Below, piece by piece: positions 16,288 to 24,689 of a stretch of DNA of 64,000 nt. The notes below the pieces were generated by a model. It saw only the letters and a program-made list of their open reading frames with translations. It had not been told where the DNA came from and made no database searches. The DNA is from Ruminococcus sp. Its GTDB lineage: Bacteria; Bacillota; Clostridia; Oscillospirales; Ruminococcaceae. How positions within the stretch are numbered: position 1 is the stretch's first letter; every line of letters begins with the position of its first letter. The position numbers and the translations under genes are program-made. Where the stretch lies: positions 43,892 through 107,891 of the forward strand of contig NZ_JAILNU010000030.1 of assembly GCF_024691275.1 (NCBI RefSeq). Reading direction: 5' to 3'.

Positions 16288-17631
16288 ATGCAGGAAAATA
16301 AAAGTATATACAAAAAATTGTTCACCATTGTAGCGCCCATAGCCTTCCAGTACCTGATGATGTCGTTGGTATCGGCTTCGGACGCTTTTATGCTGGGTTT
16401 TCTCGATCAGGATTCGCTGTCGGCTTCGTCGCTGGCAGCGCAGATAGGCTTTGTCTACAGCCTGTTCGTCAACGCATTCATGTCGGGCTGCAACGTCCTT
16501 GCGGCTCAGTACTGGGGCAAAAAAGACAAGAACACCGTCGAGGAGATACTTGCGATGACTATGCGGTATTCGCTGCTCGTGGGAGCTGTATTTACTCTGG
16601 CGGCGCTTATTGTTCCCGAGCAGATAATGCATATATTCACAAACGACCCCCAGCTCATACATCTTGGCGGAGTATACCTTCGTACAGTGGCGCTGTCGTA
16701 TTTTCTTGCAGGTTTTTCGCAGGCGTATTTTGGCATAATGAAGGTCTGTGACCTTGCAGGTATGAGCTCGCTGATAGGCAGTCTGGCGGTCGTACTGAAC
16801 ATACTCATGAACTGGCTGCTGATATTCGGTATCGGACCGTTTTTCAAGATGGGCATAGCAGGTGCAGCTGTGGCAACAGTCATAGCGAGGGCATTTGAGT
16901 GCCTGTTCATTCTTGCGGTCATCATGCGCGGAAAGTGCATACCGCTGCGAGTAAAGCTGATGTTCCGCACCAATGACCGCTCGCTGCACAAGGACTACGG
17001 GAAGTATACCCTGCCGCTGCTGTTCAATCAGCTTGGCTGGGGCGGCGGAGTAACCATGTACTCGGTAATAATGGGACATCTCGGAAGCAGTGCGGTCGCA
17101 GCCAACTCCATAGCGAGCATAGTCCGCAGCATGATAGCGAGCCTTTGCTGGGGCATTGCGGCAGGTGTAGGCATAATCCTCGGCGGTATGCTGGGCAGGA
17201 ACGAGATCGAGGAGGCGAAAAAGGCAGGCGGCAAGTTCGTGCGGCTGTCCATATGGATAGGCATTGGTTCGGGAATAGTTATACTTGCAGTAACGCCGCT
17301 TATCCTGAATGTAATAACACTTAACGGCAAAGCGCAGTATTATCTGAAGTTCATGATGTTCATGGCGGCTTACTATATCATTGGAAATTCTCTGAATTCC
17401 ACTGTGATAGGAGGGATCTTCCCTGCGGGCGGAGACACGAGATTCGGCATGATATGCGACATTGTAACGCTCTGGTGCGTGGTAGTGCCAATGGGTATGA
17501 TAGCAGCCTTCTGGCTGAAGCTCCCTGTGCTTGCAGTGGCGTTTATACTCACGCTGGACGAGTTCGTGAAAATACCTGTTGTATATAAGCATTACATGAA
17601 GTATAAATGGCTGAAGAACATCACCCGATAG
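16288..17631 (+). CDS. MATE family multidrug/Na+ antiporter
   Basis: 447 aa with about twelve hydrophobic helices arranged as two MatE halves. The N-half has SLVSASDAFMLGFL and AAQIGFVYSLFVNAFMSGC; the C-half has PLLFNQLGWGGGVTMYS. It exports cationic drugs or metabolites in exchange for Na+ or H+. The substrate cannot be told from sequence. AAAGGAG sets the start. There is no obvious own promoter in the repeat-filled gap upstream. Confidence 0.92.
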   Translation: MQENKSIYKKLFTIVAPIAFQYLMMSLVSASDAFMLGFLDQDSLSASSLAAQIGFVYSLFVNAFMSGCNVLAAQYWGKKDKNTVEEILAMTMRYSLLVGAVFTLAALIVPEQIMHIFTNDPQLIHLGGVYLRTVALSYFLAGFSQAYFGIMKVCDLAGMSSLIGSLAVVLNILMNWLLIFGIGPFFKMGIAGAAVATVIARAFECLFILAVIMRGKCIPLRVKLMFRTNDRSLHKDYGKYTLPLLFNQLGWGGGVTMYSVIMGHLGSSAVAANSIASIVRSMIASLCWGIAAGVGIILGGMLGRNEIEEAKKAGGKFVRLSIWIGIGSGIVILAVTPLILNVITLNGKAQYYLKFMMFMAAYYIIGNSLNSTVIGGIFPAGGDTRFGMICDIVTLWCVVVPMGMIAAFWLKLPVLAVAFILTLDEFVKIPVVYKHYMKYKWLKNITR

Positions 17632-17650
17632 GCAGTCCGTATAAAACAAT

Positions 17651-17680
17651 AAAGGCAGTCCGTATGGACTGCCTTTTGTT
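17651..17680. terminator. Bidirectional terminator between MATE and TetR genes
   Basis: GGCAGTCC/GGACTGCC stem flanked by A-rich and T-rich tracts. Confidence 0.85.
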
Positions 17681-18295
17681 TTACTTTTCGCCTTTCAGTT
17701 CATGCTGGGAAATAATGAGCCTGATAGAATCATACAGGTATGGTTTGAGCTTGTCCAACGAGCACGGTTCCTTATACAGGATAGCCGAATAGCAGGTAGA
17801 GCTGACGAGCTCGATTATCATAAACAGCATTATCTCGGGGTCGCGGAAGCCGTTCGGTGATTCTTCGAGCATATTGTAGTATACCTCTGCGAAATTAATA
17901 TCATCTTCCGATACAGGAGAGGTTATTGCGTTCTTGAATATGCCCCAGCTCAGGTTCTTGGAAATAAAAGTCAGGAGTGACTGGTTGTTATTGAGCTGAT
18001 TTACGATATTATCGACGATTTTTATGATCTTATCTTCAAAAGGAATGTCATCGAGTTCACTTCCGAGCTCGTTCAGCGCGGTCTTGAACAGCAGACTTGA
18101 TTTATGAGACACAAGTTTATTGCGGATATCGTATTTATCCTTGAAATACAGATAAAAAGTTCCTTTTGCAACACCCGCTTTGCTTACGATGTCGGTTATG
18201 GAAGTCTTACTGAAGCCCTTTGTCGTAAAGAACTCAAAGGCAGTTTTCAGCAGTGAGCTTTCTTTAAGCTTTTTATTTGTATCGACCTTTCCCAT
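17681..18295 (-). CDS. TetR/AcrR family regulator of the adjacent MmpL operon
   Basis: 204 aa. The N-terminal helix-turn-helix spans about 14-60 (AFEFFTTKGFSKTSITDIVS, then AGVAKGTFYLYFKDK). The remainder is the ligand-binding helical domain. It is divergent from the MmpL gene. The gap contains three TGAC-N5-GTCA palindromes, one on the -35 box of the MmpL promoter and one just upstream of its own promoter. It very likely represses the transporter operon and itself. The ligand is unknown. Confidence 0.92.
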   Translation of the reverse strand: MGKVDTNKKLKESSLLKTAFEFFTTKGFSKTSITDIVSKAGVAKGTFYLYFKDKYDIRNKLVSHKSSLLFKTALNELGSELDDIPFEDKIIKIVDNIVNQLNNNQSLLTFISKNLSWGIFKNAITSPVSEDDINFAEVYYNMLEESPNGFRDPEIMLFMIIELVSSTCYSAILYKEPCSLDKLKPYLYDSIRLIISQHELKGEK

Positions 18296-18340
18296 TTTTA
18301 CACACCTTTCCGCTGGCTAACAACTGATTTGCTTGTATTT

Positions 18341-18369
18341 ATTATAGCCCGAAAAACAGAGCCTGTCAA
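18341..18369 (-). promoter_or_regulatory. Promoter of the TetR gene
   Basis: Minus strand TTGACA, 17-bp spacer, TATAAT. Operator 1 lies 11 bp upstream of the -35. Confidence 0.85.
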
Positions 18370-18380
18370 GGGCGTAAAAT

Positions 18381-18393
18381 TGACCAATGGTCA
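18381..18393. promoter_or_regulatory. TetR operator 1
   Basis: TGACCAATGGTCA, a TGAC-N5-GTCA palindrome, near the TetR promoter. Confidence 0.75.
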
Positions 18394-18433
18394 AGGTAAA
18401 TCCTGCCGCTGTTTGTGCAACCATACAAAAATA

Positions 18434-18446
18434 TGACCGAAAGTCA
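18434..18446. promoter_or_regulatory. TetR operator 2
   Basis: TGACCGAAAGTCA, the same palindrome, between the two promoters. Confidence 0.75.
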
Positions 18447-18465
18447 TTTTTTAACGTTTCAAGTG

Positions 18466-18494
18466 TTGACTATCAGTCATTTTTGTAATATACT
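18466..18494 (+). promoter_or_regulatory. Promoter of the MmpL operon
   Basis: TTGACT, 17-bp spacer, TATACT. Operator 3 overlaps the -35 box. Confidence 0.85.
18467..18479. promoter_or_regulatory. TetR operator 3
   Basis: TGACTATCAGTCA, covering most of the -35 element of the MmpL promoter, consistent with repression by blocking polymerase. Confidence 0.8.
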
Positions 18495-18515
18495 ATGAAA
18501 TAACAAGAGAAACGG

Positions 18516-18622
18516 GCGTATATTGTAAGTCCGTGAAGTCTGTGTTAAGCTTTCTGTTTTCCCAGGCAGGATCGCATATTTCTCCTAAAGGTATCCTTGG
18601 CTCGCGGACTTTCAATATACGC
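18516..18622 (+). ncRNA. Structured 5' leader of the MmpL operon
   Basis: Arms GCGTATATTGTAAGTCCG (18516-18533) and CGGACTTTCAATATACGC (18605-18622) pair over about 18 bp with one mismatch. They enclose some 70 nt with a secondary CCAGG...CCTTGG pairing. The leader lies wholly between the promoter and the RBS at about 18638-18644. It is not recognised as a known riboswitch. Confidence 0.6.
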
Positions 18623-18651
18623 TCGGAATTTATCAGGAAAGGAACGATAAT

Positions 18652-20760
18652 ATGCTGAAATTCGGTGAATGGATAGCAAAGCACAGAGGTCTTATCCTCG
18701 TTTTTGGTGTGCTTATGCTGATCCCTTCGGCGATCGGGTTCGTGAATACCCGTGTAAACTATGATATTCTTTCTTATCTGCCGAAGGATATAAATACAAT
18801 GATAGGTCAGGATATTCTGAAAGATGAATTCGGACAGGGCGGCTTCTCCCTTGTGATGCTCGAAGGCATGAGCGACAAGGACGTTGCGGCGACTGCCGAT
18901 AAGATCGGGAACATCGACCATGTTTCAAGTGTAGTCTGCTACCAGTCGCTTACAGACTGCAAGATACCTATGGAGATACTTCCCGACAATATCCACGATT
19001 TCTTCAATAAGGGCGATACCACTATGATAGCGGTATTCTTTGACGATACGACTTCCGCAGACGGCACTCTTGATGCAGTTGAGGAAATGAGGAACATTAC
19101 CTCAAAAGAGTGCTTCATAAGCGGAATGTCAGCAATAACTCTTGATATGAAGAAGCTCACACAGAGCGAGACTCTCATATACGCAGTTATTGCAGTCATA
19201 CTCACGAGCATAGTTCTTATGCTCACCATGGATTCCTTCCTTATCCCTGTATTCTTTATGCTGAGCATAGGATTTGCAGTAGTCTGGAACCTTGGTTCAA
19301 ACATCGTACTTGGCGAGATATCCTTTATCACACAGGCTCTTGCAATGGTATTGCAGCTGGGCGTTACGATGGACTACTCCATATTCCTATGGCACAGCTA
19401 CAAAGAGCAGCAGAACTACTACCCCGAAGACAGACAGGAGGCTATGGCACACGCTATAGCAGCTACCATAACATCAGTTGTAGGAAGCTCGTTCACAACA
19501 GTTGCAGGCTTCCTTGCAATGTGCTTCATGACATTCACACTTGGTCTTGACCTCGGCATCGTAATGGCAAAGGGCGTTGTATGCGGCGTTATCTCCTGCG
19601 TAACAGTTCTCCCTGCAATGATACTCATATTTGATGCGGCTATCGCAAAGACCTCACACAAGGATTTCCTCCCGAGCTTCTCACGTACATCATCATTCAT
19701 CGTAAGAAACTCATGGATATTCCTTACAGCTGCGATCGTAGTTCTTATCCCTGCACTCTACGGCAATAACAACTACGGTGTGTACTACAAGCTGGACAGC
19801 ACGCTCCCCGCTCATCTCGACAGCGTTATCGCCAACACAAAGCTGGCTGAGGATTACAATATGAACAGCACGCATATCCTCATGGTAAAGTCGGATATGA
19901 CCGCAAAGGACGCAAACAAGATGCTCAACGAGATAAACAATGTTGACGGCGTTCAGTTCACGATGGGCTTCAATTCACTGGTAGGCTCGGCTATACCGGA
20001 GGAAGTCGTTCCACAGGAATTAAAGAGCATACTCAAGAGCGACAAGTGGCAGCTCATGCTGATAGGCTCTGAATATGAAGTAGCTTCCGATGCGGTAAAC
20101 GCACAGGTAGAGAAGATCAACAAGATCGCGCTGAAATACGACAGAAACGGAATGCTCATCGGTGAAGCTCCTGCGACAAAGGACCTCATCACTATCACCG
20201 ACAGGGACTTCAAGATAGTAAACTTCCTTTCAATAGGAGCTATCTTCCTCATCATCGCATTCACCTTCCGTTCGATATCACTTCCGATAATACTTGTATC
20301 GGTCATCGAGCTTGCCATCATGATAAATCTTGGCACAGCATACTTTACAGGCTCAAAGCTCTCATTCATAGCTCCTATCGTTATCGGAACAATACAGCTC
20401 GGTGCGACAGTTGACTATGCGATACTCATGACCACACGTTACCGTACAGAGCGCAGCAGCGGCAAGGACAAGGCAGAGTCCGTAGGCATTGCACTGGGTA
20501 CGTCGATAAAGTCCATAATCACATCGGCACTCGGATTCTTTGCTGCAACAGTCGGCGTTGCACTTTACTCTGATATCGGTCTTATCTCGGAGCTGTGTAT
20601 GCTCCTTGCAAGAGGTGCTCTCATCTCAATGGTAGTCGTTGTAACTGTACTGCCGTCAATGTTCATGATCTTCGATAAGATCATCTGCAAGACCAGTGCA
20701 GGCTTCCTCCCAAAGAATGACACCTCAGAAAAACAAAAACACATTTTCGGAACAGTATAA
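18652..20760 (+). CDS. MMPL/RND-family transporter
   Basis: 702 aa. A duplicated RND architecture: TM1 near 13-32, an extracytoplasmic loop, five helices (about 180-320), then the same pattern again from about 350. Each half holds the family's TMDYSIF/GATVDYAI motif (VTMDYSIFLWHSYKE, then ATVDYAILMTTRYR). MmpL-type proteins of Bacillota export lipids or hydrophobic compounds using the proton gradient. It is followed after 36 bp by the glycine-heptad protein. Regulation is by the adjacent TetR. Confidence 0.92.
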   Translation: MLKFGEWIAKHRGLILVFGVLMLIPSAIGFVNTRVNYDILSYLPKDINTMIGQDILKDEFGQGGFSLVMLEGMSDKDVAATADKIGNIDHVSSVVCYQSLTDCKIPMEILPDNIHDFFNKGDTTMIAVFFDDTTSADGTLDAVEEMRNITSKECFISGMSAITLDMKKLTQSETLIYAVIAVILTSIVLMLTMDSFLIPVFFMLSIGFAVVWNLGSNIVLGEISFITQALAMVLQLGVTMDYSIFLWHSYKEQQNYYPEDRQEAMAHAIAATITSVVGSSFTTVAGFLAMCFMTFTLGLDLGIVMAKGVVCGVISCVTVLPAMILIFDAAIAKTSHKDFLPSFSRTSSFIVRNSWIFLTAAIVVLIPALYGNNNYGVYYKLDSTLPAHLDSVIANTKLAEDYNMNSTHILMVKSDMTAKDANKMLNEINNVDGVQFTMGFNSLVGSAIPEEVVPQELKSILKSDKWQLMLIGSEYEVASDAVNAQVEKINKIALKYDRNGMLIGEAPATKDLITITDRDFKIVNFLSIGAIFLIIAFTFRSISLPIILVSVIELAIMINLGTAYFTGSKLSFIAPIVIGTIQLGATVDYAILMTTRYRTERSSGKDKAESVGIALGTSIKSIITSALGFFAATVGVALYSDIGLISELCMLLARGALISMVVVVTVLPSMFMIFDKIICKTSAGFLPKNDTSEKQKHIFGTV

Positions 20761-20796
20761 ACCGCGACCAATAGCTTTGTAAAAGGAGAGACAGAT

Positions 20797-23514
20797 ATGA
20801 AAAAGCTCAATAAGGTAATGGCAGCCCTCGTTGCAATGGTAGTTTCCGCAGGAGCAACAGGTTCTATAGCATACGCAAACAACACTGAAAAGAAGGAGAG
20901 CACAGGCAGTACAGGTGCTCCCGAGGCAGGCAGTTCAGATACGGATAGAAGCGACAACGGCGAAAAGGCTTACAAGGACGAGACAGTATACGTCCTCTGC
21001 AACAACGATGCTTCCGTAAAGAATGTGGTAGTCAGCGACTGGCTGAAAAATGCTCCCGCACTCAGCAGCATATCCGATTTTTCGACCCTTACTGATATCG
21101 TAAATGTTAAGGGCGACGAGACCTGCGTGATGAACGACCAGAACCTCGACTGGAAGGCAAACGGCAGCGATATCTACTACAAGGGCAAATCAACAAAGAA
21201 GCTCCCTGTAGATGTTAATATCGAGTATTTCCTCGACGGCGAGAAGGTAACTCCCGAGAGCATCAAGGGTAAGAGCGGACATCTTGTTATCCGCTGGACA
21301 TACAAGAACAATCAGAAGGTAACAAAGCTGGTGAACGGCACAAACAAGGAGATATACGTTCCGTTCATGGCAGCAAGCGCAGCAGTGCTCAATACAGACA
21401 AATTCGTCAATGTTGAAGTTACAAACGGCAAGATCATCTCAGACGGCGAGAGACTTATCGTTGTGGGCATAGGCTTCCCGGGTCTTGGCGACAGCCTCGA
21501 TCTTGGCAGGATAGACGGACTTGACATAGATATCCCCGACAGCTTTGAGCTTTCCGCAGATGTTACCAATTTCGAGATGAATACCTCCGTAACAGTAGTA
21601 TCAAACGAGATATTCTCACAGCTCGATGTTGACAATACATTTGATATCGAATCACTGAAGTCAAAGATAAAGGAGCTCAGCGACGGCGCAGATAAGCTTA
21701 CTGACGGTACAGCAGCTCTCTATGACGGCATCAAGAAGCTCTCTGACGGCACAGGAGATCTCACATCAGGTATAGATAAGCTCCTTTCAGGCTCTCTGGA
21801 GCTGAAAAACGGTGCTGCGGAGCTTGATAACGGCGCAAAGAAGCTTGCAGACGGAGCAAAGACCCTTTCGGATTCAACAGGAAAGTTCACATCAGGACTT
21901 GGCAGTGCTAAGGACGGCTCTGCAAAGCTCGTTGACGGTCTCGGACAGGTCAGCAGCGGAGCTTCACAGCTCAGCGACGGTCTCAGCAGCGCTAAGAACG
22001 GCTCTTCACAGTTCGTTGGCGGTTTCGATAAGGTAAGCGCAGGCGCAGACGCTCTCAGCAGCGGTCTTAAAGACGCAAAAGCAGGCTCAGATGCTCTGAA
22101 GGCAGGCTTTGCACAGGTAGACGAAGGAGCAGCAGCTCTCAAAAATGGTGCAGGCAGTCTCACAAGCGGCGTAGGCTCACTTAAAGAAGGCAGCTCACAG
22201 GTCAAGGAAGGCACATTAAAGCTCTCAGAGGGTGCGGAAGCTCTCAGTGCAGGCGCAGCACAGCTCAGCGAGTCCGCAGGCAAGGTATCCGACGGTATCG
22301 GCACAGTTAAGAGCGGCGCGGATTCTCTTACAGAGGGTATCGGAAACGCAAAGGCAGGCGCAGACCAGCTCTCAGGCGGAGCTTTACAGCTCAGCGAAGG
22401 AGCTTCACAGCTCAGCGCAGGAATCACACAGGCAGGTACATCACTTGATACCACTATCGCTGCAAATGAGCAGGCTCTCGCAGCATTACAGGCATTATAC
22501 CAGCAGTCTCCGTCACAGGAGCTCGCTGTAGCAATAGGCACATTACAGCAGACAATAGACGGTCAGAAGCAGATATCAGCTTCCATGAGCGAGGGCGGTG
22601 CTCTCAGCGCAGGCGCAGCACAGCTTGAATCAGGCGCAGCACAGCTCAGCGGCGGTCTGGGACAGCTCAGCACAGGTCTTGAAGCTGCAAAGAACGGCTC
22701 GGCAGCATTGCAGAGCGGTCTGGGACAGCTCAACGAAGGCGGCAAGGCACTTGCAGCAGGAGCTTCACAGCTTTCAGGTTCGACAGAGCAGCTCTCACAG
22801 GGCGCTATCGAACTCAGCGTTGGTGCGTCAGCTCTTGACACCGGCATAGGTACTCTTGCAAACGGCAGCAGCCAGCTTATCGGCGGACTTGATTCCCTCC
22901 TCAACGGAATATCAAAGCTCAGCAGCGGCAATACTTCACTCAATGACGGTCTGGGCAGGCTCTCGGTAGGCGCGGTTGACCTCAGCGGCGGCATAGGACA
23001 GCTTTCAAACGGCGCAGCAGCTCTTGACAGCGGTCTTGCACAGCTCTCACAGGGTTCGCTTACACTTAACGGCGGCCTTGGACAGCTCTCAGACGGTGCA
23101 GTATCCCTTGACGGCGGTCTTGCACAGCTCTACGGCGGCAGCACTCAGCTCAGCGGCGGCGCTAAGACACTGTACGACTCCATAAAGCTCCTCAGCAGCG
23201 GAGCAGGCAAGCTTTCAAGCGGCAGCGGTGCGCTCTATGACGGTATCGGTACTCTCAAGAACGGCAGCGGTGCTCTTGTAAGCGGCGTAGGACAGCTTGA
23301 GAGCGGCGCAAAGGAGCTCAGGGACGGTATGAAGAAGTTCAACGACGAGGGCATCTCAGTTATCACAGGAGCTGTAAACAAGGATCTCCCTGAGATCGTT
23401 GACGAGCTGAAGGCTCTGCGTGATGCATCGCGTGAATATAACAGCTACTCAGGCATTTCCGACAGCATGGACGGCAGCGTAAAGTTCATCTATGTTGTTG
23501 ACGGAACTAAGTAA
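20797..23514 (+). CDS. Exported giant glycine-heptad (X-X-G) repeat protein, partner of MmpL
   Basis: 905 aa. It has a signal peptide (residues 1 to about 28, ending AYA) and an N-terminal globular part to about 285. Nearly 580 residues of heptad-like repeats of the form LSxGAxxLxxG follow, interrupted near 545-600 by a helical spacer (LDTTIAANEQALAALQALYQ), then a 40-residue tail. Similar repeats occur in YhgE/Pip and related MmpL-associated proteins. Unlike YhgE, no C-terminal transmembrane helices are seen, so the product is probably extracellular or wall-associated. It is co-transcribed with the transporter and presumably works with it. The DNA repeats make copy-number change likely. Confidence 0.85.
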   Translation: MKKLNKVMAALVAMVVSAGATGSIAYANNTEKKESTGSTGAPEAGSSDTDRSDNGEKAYKDETVYVLCNNDASVKNVVVSDWLKNAPALSSISDFSTLTDIVNVKGDETCVMNDQNLDWKANGSDIYYKGKSTKKLPVDVNIEYFLDGEKVTPESIKGKSGHLVIRWTYKNNQKVTKLVNGTNKEIYVPFMAASAAVLNTDKFVNVEVTNGKIISDGERLIVVGIGFPGLGDSLDLGRIDGLDIDIPDSFELSADVTNFEMNTSVTVVSNEIFSQLDVDNTFDIESLKSKIKELSDGADKLTDGTAALYDGIKKLSDGTGDLTSGIDKLLSGSLELKNGAAELDNGAKKLADGAKTLSDSTGKFTSGLGSAKDGSAKLVDGLGQVSSGASQLSDGLSSAKNGSSQFVGGFDKVSAGADALSSGLKDAKAGSDALKAGFAQVDEGAAALKNGAGSLTSGVGSLKEGSSQVKEGTLKLSEGAEALSAGAAQLSESAGKVSDGIGTVKSGADSLTEGIGNAKAGADQLSGGALQLSEGASQLSAGITQAGTSLDTTIAANEQALAALQALYQQSPSQELAVAIGTLQQTIDGQKQISASMSEGGALSAGAAQLESGAAQLSGGLGQLSTGLEAAKNGSAALQSGLGQLNEGGKALAAGASQLSGSTEQLSQGAIELSVGASALDTGIGTLANGSSQLIGGLDSLLNGISKLSSGNTSLNDGLGRLSVGAVDLSGGIGQLSNGAAALDSGLAQLSQGSLTLNGGLGQLSDGAVSLDGGLAQLYGGSTQLSGGAKTLYDSIKLLSSGAGKLSSGSGALYDGIGTLKNGSGALVSGVGQLESGAKELRDGMKKFNDEGISVITGAVNKDLPEIVDELKALRDASREYNSYSGISDSMDGSVKFIYVVDGTK

Positions 23515-23536
23515 GCGAGCAGACATCAGAAAGTAA

Positions 23537-23566
23537 CAGGGGCGGATTTATCCGCCCCTGTTTGTA
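23537..23566 (+). terminator. Terminator of the MmpL operon
   Basis: CAGGGGCGGAT/ATCCGCCCCTG, 11-bp stem with a TT loop, then TTTGTATG. Confidence 0.85.
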
Positions 23567-23574
23567 TGTATCAT

Positions 23575-23612
23575 GAAAAAAAACGGGCGCACAGTTGTGC
23601 GCCCTACAAGCT
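23575..23612. repeat. Intergenic hairpin repeat
   Basis: AAAAACGGGCGCACA/TGTGCGCCCTAC, a member of the short GC hairpin family. A related one lies at 24642-24665 (AAGGGCGC/GCGCCCTT). Confidence 0.5.
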
Positions 23613-23624
23613 GATAGCTGACGG

Positions 23625-24125
23625 CTAACGTCTTGTACAAACCATATTGCATCTGCCCCATTTTTCGCTGCCAAACTCAAATGCGTCGGGAGTTGTATGT
23701 CTCTCAGTGAAGCCTGCACTCTCGTAGCACTTGCGAGCTTTTTCGTTGACCGTAAACACATTGAGCTGCACCGCATCGGCTTTCAGTATCTCGAAGCAGT
23801 ACTTTGCGGCGAGCTGTACCATTTCCCTGCCGCAGCCCTTGCCGCGCTGTGCAGGGTCTACAACTACAAAAGCGAGCATAGCTTCGTTACTTTCGTTGTT
23901 TATGGAAGTGCATATAAATCCCACGACTGTTCCGTCGTCGGCAGCTGCAACGAAAGGGCAGTCGCCGTGTTCGATGTACATATCTGCAAGGAACTGGTCA
24001 AAGGCGTTTTTTTCGAGCGGATACGGTGCGTGTTTAGCGCTCCACAGAGCGTTTGTGCGTTCATCTGTCACCCAGTCTTTTATAGCGTCGAAGTCGTGGC
24101 TTGGAATGTATGGTCTTAGTCTCAT
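23625..24125 (-). CDS. GNAT family N-acetyltransferase
   Basis: 166 aa. The acetyl-CoA loop reads QRGKGCGRE, followed by helix and strand motifs A and B of the GNAT fold (LNVFTVNEKARKCYESAGF). It transfers acetyl from acetyl-CoA to an amine; the substrate is unknown. The start at 24125 is set by AGAGGTG five bases upstream. The frame stays open 41 codons further without an RBS. Confidence 0.88.
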   Translation of the reverse strand: MRLRPYIPSHDFDAIKDWVTDERTNALWSAKHAPYPLEKNAFDQFLADMYIEHGDCPFVAAADDGTVVGFICTSINNESNEAMLAFVVVDPAQRGKGCGREMVQLAAKYCFEILKADAVQLNVFTVNEKARKCYESAGFTERHTTPDAFEFGSEKWGRCNMVCTRR

Positions 24126-24254
24126 GGTAACACCTCTTTTATATAATTCATTATTTTTGCAGACGAATAAAAATGTAGGAGATGACGTCACCGACAGCCC
24201 GATAGTTTCACTGAAATCATGGGACATCGGAGTCACTGTCCTATACAATATGGT

Positions 24255-24614
24255 TTATGGAAAATCTTTTGGGATACCGTGCTCCAAAGCCATTATTGCT
24301 GATATGCTTAGATTTATATAATATTTTGGAAGCCCTGTTTCTACAGACATTTCTGAAATATCCTTTAATACTTTCTGACATTTCTCAGGATAACAGTGAA
24401 AAAGCAAACCTGCTGCGTCAGAGCGGTATGATATATTGTCACTGTCTAATAAGGGCAGCAATTCCGCCTGACGACCGTCGTCTATCAATTTCCTCGCGTA
24501 TTTTCGCATAATATCAAAGTATTTATTGTACTGCCTTATGGACTTATCCTTGATGAGTATTTCATCTCGTTTTTGTAATGCTTCGATAACGTAGTCTAAA
24601 TCGTCTTTTTTCAT
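24255..24614 (-). CDS. Small HEAT-like helical protein (DUF2019-like)
   Basis: 119 aa, all-helical in appearance. The segment LLPLLDSDNISYRSDAAGLLFHCYPEKCQKVLKDIS has the shape of a HEAT repeat as in DUF2019-type proteins, some of which are toxin-immunity proteins. No toxin gene is seen next to it, so immunity is only a possibility. Translation is supported by AAAGG upstream of the ATG. Confidence 0.7.
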   Translation of the reverse strand: MKKDDLDYVIEALQKRDEILIKDKSIRQYNKYFDIMRKYARKLIDDGRQAELLPLLDSDNISYRSDAAGLLFHCYPEKCQKVLKDISEMSVETGLPKYYINLSISAIMALEHGIPKDFP

Positions 24615-24689
24615 TTTAATAGCCTTTCATAGGTATAAGCAAGGGCGCACAAAGGGCGCCCTTACTACTCTCTAATTTCTACTCTCTAC

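Noticed and set aside
16117..17649. 510-codon open frame on the minus strand
   Set aside because: Antisense shadow of the MATE gene, rich in Tyr, His and Arg, with no RBS or family match.
21720..22541. 273-codon minus-strand frame
   Set aside because: Antisense to the glycine-heptad repeats; open only because the repeats exclude stops.
21660..23340. Possible CRISPR-like or tandem DNA repeat array
   Set aside because: The periodicity is codon-based (heptads of a protein); there are no uniform direct repeats with unique spacers.
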